NCBI GenBank assembly: GCA_036004365.1
Contig: DASYRN010000041.1
Location: 1 to 64,000, forward strand
Source: DP-36 sp036004365
GTDB taxonomy: Bacteria; Desulfobacterota; Binatia; UBA9968
Length of the DNA stretch: 64,000 bases
Direction: 5' to 3'
Below are positions 24,961-32,145 of the stretch, piece by piece (the stretch's first letter is position 1; every line of letters starts with the position of its first letter). The notes under the pieces were generated by a model. The model saw nothing but the letters and a program-made list of their open reading frames with translations. It had not been told where the DNA came from and did no database searches. Position numbers and translations under genes: made by a program.

Positions 24961-25272
24961 CTATTCCGGACCTTCCGTTGGCGCGTTTACGTTGTCGCTT
25001 AGCAATAGCTGCTGGATTAGCTGCGCCTGTTTTTCGCTTGTAACTTGCAGTGCTGTGCGCCGGCTTAGGCTATCAGCCATCAGGCTGCGGTGGCGAGGAT
25101 CGAGATGTTGGATTACGACGATAGCGGCCGGAAATTGAGCCGGCAGGGCAGCCAGAACTTGACTTAATGCTCTTAGGCCGCCGGCCGAAGCGGCTAGGGC
25201 CACAATATCGAAGGCGCCGTTGGTGACGGCGGAAGAGGTGTGAGATTCGCCGGAGAAGTTTTTCTCCGTCAT
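24961..25272 (-). pseudogene. CheB methylesterase-domain remnant
   Basis: The 103-residue frame contains the beginning of a CheB methylesterase domain: FDIVALAASAGGLRALSQVLAALP with the nucleophile-region Ser, followed by AAIVVIQHLDPRHRSLMADSLSRRT with the His. The full domain is about 180 residues and needs a later Asp; here the similarity stops after about 60 residues and the frame ends. It is most likely a truncated relic, perhaps of a CheB/CheR-type hybrid in front of the kinase gene. Confidence 0.65.
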
Positions 25273-25595
25273 GAGTCACCTCGCTGCCACTCCACCTCGT
25301 CTCTTATTCCTGCGGGAAGAAGCACAATACTTCTTCTCTATCACAAAGGTCAAGCAAATAAATGCCTGAAGAAAAGGACTTTGCCAGGACCTCCAATGAG
25401 CCGTCAGTTGAGGCCGGATCGACTCGGAGAGGAAAAGAGTAGCGGATGGGAGCAACAAAAAAGGAAGGGAGAGCCGACGCTCTCCCTTCCTTCATGAAAC
25501 GGCCAGTCTTTGCTCTTACTTTGTCACCGGAAGTGATCCCCCCGCGAGTCAGACTGACCGCCCCCATAATTGTGCCATGGGGGTAATCTTCCGCT
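25273..25595. other. Intergenic stretch holding a strong minus-strand terminator
   Basis: About 320 bases between the CheB remnant and the 58-residue basic protein gene. The only structure I can support is the perfect hairpin at 25461-25492. The several short frames in this interval have no ribosome site or recognised domain. Confidence 0.5.
25455..25492 (-). terminator. Rho-independent terminator
   Basis: A perfect 14-base stem (arms 25461-25474 and 25479-25492, loop of four bases) is followed on the minus strand by a run of six T. It ends the minus-strand transcript carrying the GlsB-type and 58-residue basic protein genes, about 100 bases upstream of it. Confidence 0.8.
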
Positions 25596-25772
25596 CTACC
25601 TTTTCTTACGCTTGGTGCGTCCTTTCTTCCTGCGCTGTTTCATCACCGTTCTGGCGGCCACCTCTTTGGCTCTCTTTCCGTAACGCCCGGACCTTTGGGC
25701 GCTTTTCTTGATAGGTTCATATTGGCGCTTCTCTTTAGTCGAAGCGCCGCGTAAACCTCTTCCCCGTGGCAT
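25596..25772 (-). CDS. 58-residue highly basic mini-protein
   Basis: The frame from the ATG at 25772 to the TAG at 25596-25598 encodes MPRGRGLRGASTKEKRQYEP, a helical KKSAQRSGRYGKRAKEVAAR, and TVMKQRRKKGRTKRKKR. The layout (short MPRG start, a KxKRQxE helix, an AKEVAARTV helix, then a basic tail) resembles the short bacterial proteins often labelled plasmid stabilisation protein, though that label has little support. It lies 21 bases downstream of the GlsB-type gene on the same strand and just before a strong terminator, so it is part of a short stress operon. Nucleic-acid binding is a reasonable guess from charge alone. Confidence 0.6.
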   Translation of the reverse strand: MPRGRGLRGASTKEKRQYEPIKKSAQRSGRYGKRAKEVAARTVMKQRRKKGRTKRKKR

Positions 25773-25793
25773 GTGATCCTACTTTGTTAGTAC

Positions 25794-26045
25794 CTACGCC
25801 GACCGGCCTGCTACGGCGCGATAGAGGAAAAGCAAGATAATCGATCCCGCTACGGCCATCAGAAAACTGACGGGATCGCCCTCGCCATACATCCCAAGTG
25901 CACGCCCAACAAAGCCGCCAACCAACGCCCCGGCAATACCAAGTAGGATCGTGATGATAAAGCCGCCCGGATCACGCCCCGGCATAAGGAGTTTTCCGAC
26001 GATGCCGACAATCAGACCAAAGAAGATCCAACCTATAATACTCAT
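25794..26045 (-). CDS. GlsB/YeaQ/YmgE family stress-response membrane protein
   Basis: The 83-residue protein is almost entirely hydrophobic with three predicted helices and the family glycine pattern: IIGWIFFGLIVGIVGKLLMPGRDPGG, then IIGAGALVGG-like ILLGIAGALVGGFVGRALGMY, then a last helix ending in YRAVAGRSA. The ribosome site AAGGAGGGGG precedes the ATG. These small proteins (also called transglycosylase-associated) are induced by acid, osmotic or bile stress in enterobacteria and firmicutes; their molecular role is unsettled. Its neighbours are equally small and basic, suggesting a general stress unit. Confidence 0.85.
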   Translation of the reverse strand: MSIIGWIFFGLIVGIVGKLLMPGRDPGGFIITILLGIAGALVGGFVGRALGMYGEGDPVSFLMAVAGSIILLFLYRAVAGRSA

Positions 26046-26124
26046 AAAATCCCCCTCCTTGTTTTATTGTTAGAAGTTAAGTTCGCCTTCGAATCTCGAT
26101 GGCTTAAACTAAAGGGTTCTTTAT

Positions 26125-26310
26125 CTAACCCGTGCGTCGTGTCCTGTCATCTGCTGCTCCTGGTTTAAAGGTCTGAGTGTTCGGTTCGTCAGTCGAAGGC
26201 CGCGGCGGACTCGCATTTTCCCGACGTTCGCGTACCGCCTCCCGCATGGCCCGATTCTTCTTGCTTTTGTTTCGGCCATCTTTTTTCTTGCGCTGCCTTT
26301 TATTCGGCAT
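26125..26310 (-). CDS. Possible 61-residue basic mini-protein
   Basis: From the ATG at 26310 the product starts MPNKRQRKKKDGRNKSKKNR and continues with a REAVRERRENA helix and a polar tail. It resembles the 58-residue protein in size and charge, and lies 79 bases upstream of the GlsB-type gene. There is no clear ribosome site, and low-complexity basic frames can arise by chance, so this is tentative. Confidence 0.35.
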   Translation of the reverse strand: MPNKRQRKKKDGRNKSKKNRAMREAVRERRENASPPRPSTDEPNTQTFKPGAADDRTRRTG

Positions 26311-26512
26311 GTTTGTATCAACCAGGCAAAAGCAGTGCCAATAAAGTTAGATCTGGTAAGTGCGTTAATTTTAATTTGATTCTTCAGAACGTCGCGTTGA
26401 GACAAATTTTATTGGAGGAATTTTCCGACAGAGAATAACAGAGCGGAGAAGGAAGTGGCCGATTGCTCGGGAAGCCCACCAGAGGCTCAATCACCAAGGC
26501 AGGAAACCACCC

Positions 26513-27172
26513 TCATGCGCCGGACTTCATTTTGAAGTGTTCCCATGCCCGTAGTGTCGACGCAGGCTTGAAGGTTCTCCGGGCAACTCTCTCAGCCTCG
26601 TCCCGACTGATATAATGCGGCTCTCCTAGTTTCATCGCCTCTCCCTGCAGGCCGGCTGACTCTTCGAGATAGAGGGCAAGGATGCAAACCTCCGGGATGG
26701 ACTGGCCCACGACTACTGCACCATGGCCGCGCAGAATCACTGCCTTGGAAGGACCTAGAAGGCGGGCGATCTCGGCCGCCCGATCCGGACTCTCAACCTG
26801 TCCGGTCCGTTCGAAAAGGGGCACCCCCTCGTAAAAAATCACGCTGTAATTATGCATGGGCCTGACCGTCTGGCCGACGACGCTCAGAAGAATCGTGTGA
26901 GGAGAGTGAAAATGGATTACGGACTTGACGTCCGGGCGAGCTTTGTAGATCGCTTGGTGGACCGATGATTGGGGAACCTGTTTCTCAAAGTCGACCACGA
27001 AGAGCTCTTTCGCCTTCACCAAGGCGGGGCTCTTGCGCGGCATAAACAGCATCTGACTGCCGTCGACACGCGCACTTAGGTGCGCAAAGGCATCGCTAAG
27101 CCCTTGATCCTCGATGATCCTCAACGCAGCGACGAAGTCTTTTTTCATGGCTTGCAGTTGGGCTTTGTTCAT
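26513..27172 (-). CDS. Class II aldolase/adducin family protein
   Basis: The 219-residue protein has an AGGAGG ribosome site before the ATG at 27172. Zinc-ligand motifs are present: VIHFHSPHTI (His pair) and ILRGHGAVVVG, with the catalytic-side SDAFAHLSARVDGSQMLFMPR near the N-terminus. This is the fuculose-phosphate aldolase fold, used by sugar-phosphate aldolases, ribulose-5-phosphate epimerases and decarboxylases. It most resembles the unassigned members seen with aromatic or tartronate-type catabolism, and the substrate is unknown. It is divergent from uvrB with 117 bases between the starts. Confidence 0.85.
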   Translation of the reverse strand: MNKAQLQAMKKDFVAALRIIEDQGLSDAFAHLSARVDGSQMLFMPRKSPALVKAKELFVVDFEKQVPQSSVHQAIYKARPDVKSVIHFHSPHTILLSVVGQTVRPMHNYSVIFYEGVPLFERTGQVESPDRAAEIARLLGPSKAVILRGHGAVVVGQSIPEVCILALYLEESAGLQGEAMKLGEPHYISRDEAERVARRTFKPASTLRAWEHFKMKSGA

Positions 27173-27289
27173 GGCTTGCCTCCTATCACAGCCCTACGCT
27201 GACTGCTCCACCTCTATTATCGTAAAGCATGCATCAATGTCTATCCGTTTTCCTTGCAGCATTTCTGCTTCCCTGATATTTTTTTACTG

Positions 27290-29329
27290 ATGCAGGGCCA
27301 AAGAAGAGAAGGGGAGTTCCGCTTAGTATCCGACTTTAAGCCTCAAGGCGATCAGCCGGCGGCGATCGAAAAGTTGGTTCGAGGAGTGAAGCAAGGAGGA
27401 AAGCATCAGGTTCTCTTAGGTGTGACCGGTTCCGGCAAGACGTTTACCATGGCGAATGTCATCGCCCAGATCCATAAACCTACGCTAGTCATCGCACCGA
27501 ACAAAACTCTGGCGGCCCAGCTTTATAACGAGTTTAAAGAATTGTTCCCGGACAACGCGGTCCGCTACTTTGTAAGTTACTATGATTACTACCAGCCGGA
27601 GGCCTATGTTCCTTCGACGGATACCTACATAGAGAAAGACGCCTCGATCAACGATGAGATCGACAAGCTGCGTCACTCCGCCACCAGGGCACTGCTCGAG
27701 CGTCGGGATGTGGTGATCGTGGCCAGCGTCTCGTGCATCTACGGCCTGGGCTCGCCGGAGGCGTACTTCGACTTGATGGTTTATCTGGAAGAAGGGATGG
27801 AGGTCGACCGGGATCAGATCCTGCGCAAGCTTGTGGATATCCAGTACCAGAGAAATGACTATGATTTTCATCGGGGAACTTTTCGAGTAAGAGGGGACAT
27901 CGTCGAAGTCTTCCCGGCATATGAAGATAGTTCGGCAGTGCGCCTCGAATTTTTCGGCGATCGCATCGAAGGGCTTTTCGAGATCGACCCGATCCGAGGG
28001 AAAATGCAGCGCCGCGTGGATAAAGCAGCCATCTATCCTGCCAGTCACTATGTGACGACCGAGGATCGAATGAAGCTCGCCATCCAAGGCATACGCAGCG
28101 AGCTTACAGAGCGGCTGCAGGAGCTGAGATCTCAAAACAAGCTCTTGGAGGCCCAAAGACTCGAGCAGAGGACGCTCTATGACCTCGAGCTTCTCGAAGA
28201 GATGGGGTTCTGTCCGGGCATAGAAAACTATTCCCGCCATCTCACGGGACGAAAACCCGGAGAGCCGCCGCCGACTCTCCTTAATTACTTTCCCAGCGAT
28301 TTTCTCTTGTTCATCGACGAGAGCCACGTGGCTGTTCCGCAGATCGGTGGAATGTATCGGGGCGACCGGGCGCGCAAGGAGACCTTGGTGGAGTACGGTT
28401 TCCGCCTACCTTCCGCTTTGGATAATCGCCCGTTGAGCTTTGAGGAGTTCGAGGCGGCCGTGAACCAAGTGATCTATGTCTCGGCGACTCCGGCGGACTA
28501 CGAGGTCGAACAAAGCAAAGGGGTCGTTGTAGAACAGCTCATCCGGCCTACCGGACTCATAGACCCGGATGTGGCAGTACGGCCGGCACGGACCCAGGTC
28601 GATGATCTGCTCGAAGAGATCCGGAAGAGAAGAGAGCGGAGCGAAAGGGTTTTGGTTACGACTCTGACGAAAAGGATGGCCGAAGATCTTACCGATTACT
28701 ATCAGGATCTGGGCGTAAAGGTCCGGTACCTCCACTCGGACATAGAGACCCTTGAACGGGTTGAAATTATTCGTGAGCTCAGGAAGGGAACCTTCGATGT
28801 GCTGGTCGGGATCAATCTGCTGCGCGAAGGATTGGATATTCCCGAAGTGTCTCTGGTGGCGATCTTGGATGCGGACAAAGAAGGCTTTCTCCGTTCGGCG
28901 CGTTCCCTCATCCAGACGATCGGGCGGGCGGCGCGGAATGTCAATGGAACTGTGATTCTTTATGCGGACAGCATTACAGATTCGATGAAGCGCGCCCTGG
29001 ACGAGACGAATCGAAGACGCCGTCTCCAAGCGGATTTCAATGCGAAACATAGCATTACGCCGCAGACAGTGGTGAAGTCTCTCGGCACTCCGCTCGTGGA
29101 AGTGTACGAGGCTGACTATGTGACTGTGCCGCTGGCAGCGGAACGGGCCGAGCGGTACGATCCGAGAGAAACTCCCCGCCTGATCGAGCGGCTTAGGAAA
29201 GAGATGAAGCAGGCTGCGGCCAATTTGGAATTCGAGAGAGCGGCAGAACTCCGCGACCGCATCCGCGGGATTGAAGAGCGGGAGTTGGGGCTAAAAAACC
29301 CTTTAATGGCTCGGGGAGCAGAGGGATGA
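27290..29329 (+). CDS. uvrB: Excinuclease ABC subunit B
   Basis: The ATG at 27290 gives 679 residues; a TTG at 27254 is also in frame. UvrB is the DNA-damage verification helicase of nucleotide excision repair. The P-loop is GVTGSGKTFTMANV. The beta-hairpin region reads YYDYYQPEAYVPSTDTYIEKDASINDEIDKLRHSAT across pieces, and the DEAD-like box is FIDESHV. Helicase motif VI is QTIGRAARN. The C-terminal UVR coiled coil (LEFERAAELRDRIRGIE) contacts UvrC. Length and motifs are standard. uvrC is 2.8 kb downstream, separated by three unrelated genes. Confidence 0.97.
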   Translation: MQGQRREGEFRLVSDFKPQGDQPAAIEKLVRGVKQGGKHQVLLGVTGSGKTFTMANVIAQIHKPTLVIAPNKTLAAQLYNEFKELFPDNAVRYFVSYYDYYQPEAYVPSTDTYIEKDASINDEIDKLRHSATRALLERRDVVIVASVSCIYGLGSPEAYFDLMVYLEEGMEVDRDQILRKLVDIQYQRNDYDFHRGTFRVRGDIVEVFPAYEDSSAVRLEFFGDRIEGLFEIDPIRGKMQRRVDKAAIYPASHYVTTEDRMKLAIQGIRSELTERLQELRSQNKLLEAQRLEQRTLYDLELLEEMGFCPGIENYSRHLTGRKPGEPPPTLLNYFPSDFLLFIDESHVAVPQIGGMYRGDRARKETLVEYGFRLPSALDNRPLSFEEFEAAVNQVIYVSATPADYEVEQSKGVVVEQLIRPTGLIDPDVAVRPARTQVDDLLEEIRKRRERSERVLVTTLTKRMAEDLTDYYQDLGVKVRYLHSDIETLERVEIIRELRKGTFDVLVGINLLREGLDIPEVSLVAILDADKEGFLRSARSLIQTIGRAARNVNGTVILYADSITDSMKRALDETNRRRRLQADFNAKHSITPQTVVKSLGTPLVEVYEADYVTVPLAAERAERYDPRETPRLIERLRKEMKQAAANLEFERAAELRDRIRGIEERELGLKNPLMARGAEG

Positions 29330-29376
29330 AGACGGCTATCGGCAATCAGCGATCGGAGGTCAGTTGGGGCACGAAG

Positions 29377-29919
29377 ATGCGATTGGTAGCGGCGTTGCTT
29401 GTTGTTTTTGTGGGTTGTTCCCGTGCTCCGAGTGATGACCGGGAAGCGAGGAGTGCTGCGAGTGCTTTTTACGATATCTATATGAAGATTCGTCCATCCG
29501 GGGTTCCGATCAAAGAGCAACAGGATCAATTGAAGCCAGTCCTATCGAGCCGGCTGACCGCTCTTTTTTACGAGGCTTCTGTTGCGGAAGGGAGTAACTT
29601 AAAACCGGTAGAGGGCGAAGCTTCGCCGAAGATAGAGGGGGATCTATTCACCTCTTTGGATCAAGGAGCGTTGTCGTACAAAATACTACAATGCGAAAGC
29701 CAGAAGGCATCAGCCACATGCATCGTTGAACTAGGGAACATCGATGATCGTGATAATTCCAAGTTTACCTGGAAGGATCGGTTATTCCTTGTTCGAGAGG
29801 GAAACCGGTGGGTCGTGGATGATATCGAGTACCTCGGAGAGCGGCAGTTTATGCATAAAGGCCATCTCAAAGATCTGCTGAGCAAGGTCATAGAGGAAGC
29901 GAAAAAGGAAGCGGGTTAG
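29377..29919 (+). CDS. DUF3828-type lipoprotein
   Basis: The frame overlaps the end of uvrB from 29326, but the ATG at 29377 starts a proper lipoprotein signal (MRLVAALLVVFVGCSRA, lipobox VVFVGC). The 180-residue product then has the DUF3828 layout: AASAFYDIYMKIRPSGVP, LKPVLSSRLTALF, FTSLDQGALSYKI and KDRLFLVREGNRWVVDDIEYLG. The fold is related to NTF2-like domains; role unknown. The 50 bases between uvrB and the start carry a CGGCAATCAGCGATCGGAGGTCAG word that recurs in variant form near 32040. Confidence 0.65.
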   Translation: MRLVAALLVVFVGCSRAPSDDREARSAASAFYDIYMKIRPSGVPIKEQQDQLKPVLSSRLTALFYEASVAEGSNLKPVEGEASPKIEGDLFTSLDQGALSYKILQCESQKASATCIVELGNIDDRDNSKFTWKDRLFLVREGNRWVVDDIEYLGERQFMHKGHLKDLLSKVIEEAKKEAG

Positions 29920-29920
29920 C

Positions 29921-29955
29921 AATCCTCTATCTTCTATCCTCTCGATTTCCTATCT
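29921..29955. repeat. Dispersed hairpin repeat, copy 3
   Basis: AATCCTCTATCTTCTATCCTCTCGA matches in order the arms of the repeats at 5628-5671 and 4938-4996. It fills the gap between the DUF3828 gene and the convergent NMT1 gene. Confidence 0.45.
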
Positions 29956-30939
29956 CTTATAAAGCTGCTTGATAAAGCCCGATGTCTCCAGCTCCTTAAC
30001 GAGGCTCATGTCGACAAAGGCCTTGGGATCTGCGGCTGCGGCCTTGGGATTGCGCGGCGCCATATCGTCGAGCATCGTCTTGACCCCTTCTGGAGTAGGG
30101 TAAGGTACTTCGGGGAAAACCGCACTATAGTCTCTGTAGGCTCTTTCAAGCCCATCCGGGTCTGTGATCCCTAAATTTTTGGCGAAGATGGCTTTGGCTG
30201 CCTCTTTGTCGCTTTTTATAAAATGGATCGCTTCTACCATGGAGCGCACAAGCTTCATCATAAGCGGCCTCTTTGTCTTCAGGATGGCCTCCCGCGTCAA
30301 GATACCATTCCACCAAAAGGGGATTTTCAACGAGCCGATGTCGAAGAGATTCCTAAAGCCCAATTTTTCGGCCTCGCGCACGAACGGCTCAGCAATGATG
30401 GTGAATTGGGTCACTCCCTTTGACAGAGAGGCGAATCTCTCCGGAGCGCCTCCCACGGGGATAATTTTCGTGTCTTTTTCTGGATCAATCCCTAACCTTC
30501 TAAGCGCGAGGCGCAAACCTAGGTCAGAGGTGCTCCCCAGGCGATTTACACCGCCGGTTTTTCCTTTTAGCTGCTCGACACTAGTGATGCCCGGCGCAGA
30601 TACAATGTGGTCCACGAAAGTCGGAACCACACCCAAGATCATGACCGTGTCAGCCCCTGCCAGGCGGGAGCTGGTCAAGGTAGTCACGGAGATGCTCGCG
30701 GCATCAATCTCGCCGGCCAGAAGGGCTTGAAGGACGGTGGGACTGGCGCTGATAGCGATGATCTCAGGCTGCACACCCTGTTTTTGAAGTAATTTTTTCT
30801 CCTGAATCACCCAGATCGGGCTGTTGGTAGGACTGAATCCCGCCCACGCAAGCCGGAGTTTTTCTTGAGCGATGCTTGAAGTTCCATAACCGAAAAGCGT
30901 TGCTAAAACGACAATCGTCATCGTAAACTGCCTCAGCAT
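29950..30939 (-). CDS. NMT1/THI5-like ABC substrate-binding protein, tandem copy 2
   Basis: The ATG at 30939 has GGGAGAGGTAGG upstream; the in-frame ATG at 30972 would lengthen the signal peptide without a ribosome site. The 329-residue protein has a signal (MTIVVLATLFGYGTSSIAQ) and the NitT/TauT-type fold: KLRLAWAGFSPTNSPIWVIQEKKLLQKQGVQPEII across pieces, QALLAGEIDAASIS, LKGKTGGVNRLGSTSD and ETSGFIKQLYKR. It is a close paralogue of the next gene upstream, 45 bases away, and shares the same C-terminal block. No transporter membrane components are present. Ligand unknown. Confidence 0.85.
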   Translation of the reverse strand: MLRQFTMTIVVLATLFGYGTSSIAQEKLRLAWAGFSPTNSPIWVIQEKKLLQKQGVQPEIIAISASPTVLQALLAGEIDAASISVTTLTSSRLAGADTVMILGVVPTFVDHIVSAPGITSVEQLKGKTGGVNRLGSTSDLGLRLALRRLGIDPEKDTKIIPVGGAPERFASLSKGVTQFTIIAEPFVREAEKLGFRNLFDIGSLKIPFWWNGILTREAILKTKRPLMMKLVRSMVEAIHFIKSDKEAAKAIFAKNLGITDPDGLERAYRDYSAVFPEVPYPTPEGVKTMLDDMAPRNPKAAAADPKAFVDMSLVKELETSGFIKQLYKR

Positions 30940-30984
30940 GGTCCTACCTCTCCCTTCAGGCAAAGCTAACACTTTGGTTCCGAT

Positions 30985-31974
30985 CTACTTTTTATAGAGC
31001 TGTTTGATGAAGCCCGACGCTTCCAGCTCCCGGACCAGACCTTGGTCGATGAAGGCTTTCGGATCGGCTGCCGCAGCCTTGGGATCGCGCGGGGCGAGAT
31101 CGTCAAGCAGGGTCTTAACGCCGTCGGGTGTAGGCAGCAGATTATCAGGGTAAACTGCAGTATAAGCCTGGTAGGCACGCTCCAGACCTTCGGGATCTGA
31201 CATGCGCAAATTTTTGCCCCAAATAGCCTTGGCCTCTTCTTTATGGGTCTTGTTAAAATGGATCGCTTCGGTCATGGCACGGGCGAACTTAAGCAGGAGA
31301 GGCCGTTTCGCCTTGAGTATCGCTTCACGCGTAAGGACGCCGTTCCACCAGAATGGAATCTTGAGGGAGCCGATGTCGAAGAGATCCCTAAAGCCCAACT
31401 TTTCTGCCTCGCGCACAAACGGCTCCGGCATGATGGTGAACTGGATTACTCCCTTCGAAAGCGCGGCGAATCTTTCCGGGTTGCCTCCCGCCGTGATGAT
31501 TTTGACCTCCTTTTCGGGATCCACGCCTAGTTTTTTTAGAGCGAGCCGGAGTCCCAGATCCGACGTGCTGCCGATGCGGTTCACTCCGCCGATTTTTCCT
31601 TTGACCTGCTCGATGCCGGTAATGTTTTGCGCCGATATGATGTGGTCAACAAAAGTGCGGACGACGCCTAGAATCATAACCGTGTCGGCTCCGGCCAGAC
31701 GGGACGAGACCAGCGTCGTTACCGAGGTGATGGCGACATCGATTTCACCAGCCAGGAGAGCCTGGAGGGCGGTCGGGCTAGCGCTGATGCTAATAATCTC
31801 AGGTTGAACGCCTTGTTTTTGGAGCAGCTTTTTCTCCTGAACTACCCAAATGGGGCTGTTGGCCGGACTGGCTCCGGCCCATGCGATGCGGATTTTTTCT
31901 TGCGCGGCGGCTGAACCTAGCGCGCTCAAAAATACCATCGCGCAAATTGTCGTCACTAACAGTCTCGTGAACAT
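30985..31974 (-). CDS. NMT1/THI5-like ABC substrate-binding protein, tandem copy 1
   Basis: This 329-residue paralogue is the first gene of the minus-strand pair. Signal MFTRLLVTTICAMVFLSALG is followed by EKIRIAWAGASPANSPIWVVQ, LAGEIDVAITSVTTLVSSRLAGADT, KIGGVNRIGSTSDLGLRLALKKLG and the shared end EASGFIKQLYKK. By eye well over half of residues match the second copy, with differences spread over the cleft. The pair is inserted between uvrB and uvrC on the opposite strand. Confidence 0.85.
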   Translation of the reverse strand: MFTRLLVTTICAMVFLSALGSAAAQEKIRIAWAGASPANSPIWVVQEKKLLQKQGVQPEIISISASPTALQALLAGEIDVAITSVTTLVSSRLAGADTVMILGVVRTFVDHIISAQNITGIEQVKGKIGGVNRIGSTSDLGLRLALKKLGVDPEKEVKIITAGGNPERFAALSKGVIQFTIMPEPFVREAEKLGFRDLFDIGSLKIPFWWNGVLTREAILKAKRPLLLKFARAMTEAIHFNKTHKEEAKAIWGKNLRMSDPEGLERAYQAYTAVYPDNLLPTPDGVKTLLDDLAPRDPKAAAADPKAFIDQGLVRELEASGFIKQLYKK

Positions 31975-32081
31975 CGGAACCCCTCAGAGTCGCGGTCAAA
32001 CTAACACTTTGCTCCGAACCCGGTCAAGGTTTCGGCTGTCAGTGGTCAGCGGTCAGCGCTCAGAGGCGATTGAACTTCCAA

Positions 32082-32109
32082 TTGCTCGTCGTCGAATTTG
32101 AGCTATAAT
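32082..32109 (+). promoter_or_regulatory. Sigma-70 promoter for uvrC
   Basis: TTGCTC at 32082-32087 and a perfect TATAAT at 32104-32109 are 16 bases apart, and the ATG of uvrC follows 36 bases later. No CTG-N10-CAG LexA-type box overlaps it. Confidence 0.6.
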
Positions 32110-32145
32110 TTGGAAGCGGATATCTGATTCTTAAAGATTAATCCT

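Noticed and set aside
27485..28327. 280-codon minus-strand frame inside uvrB
   Set aside because: Antisense shadow of a well-conserved gene; no domain and no ribosome site.
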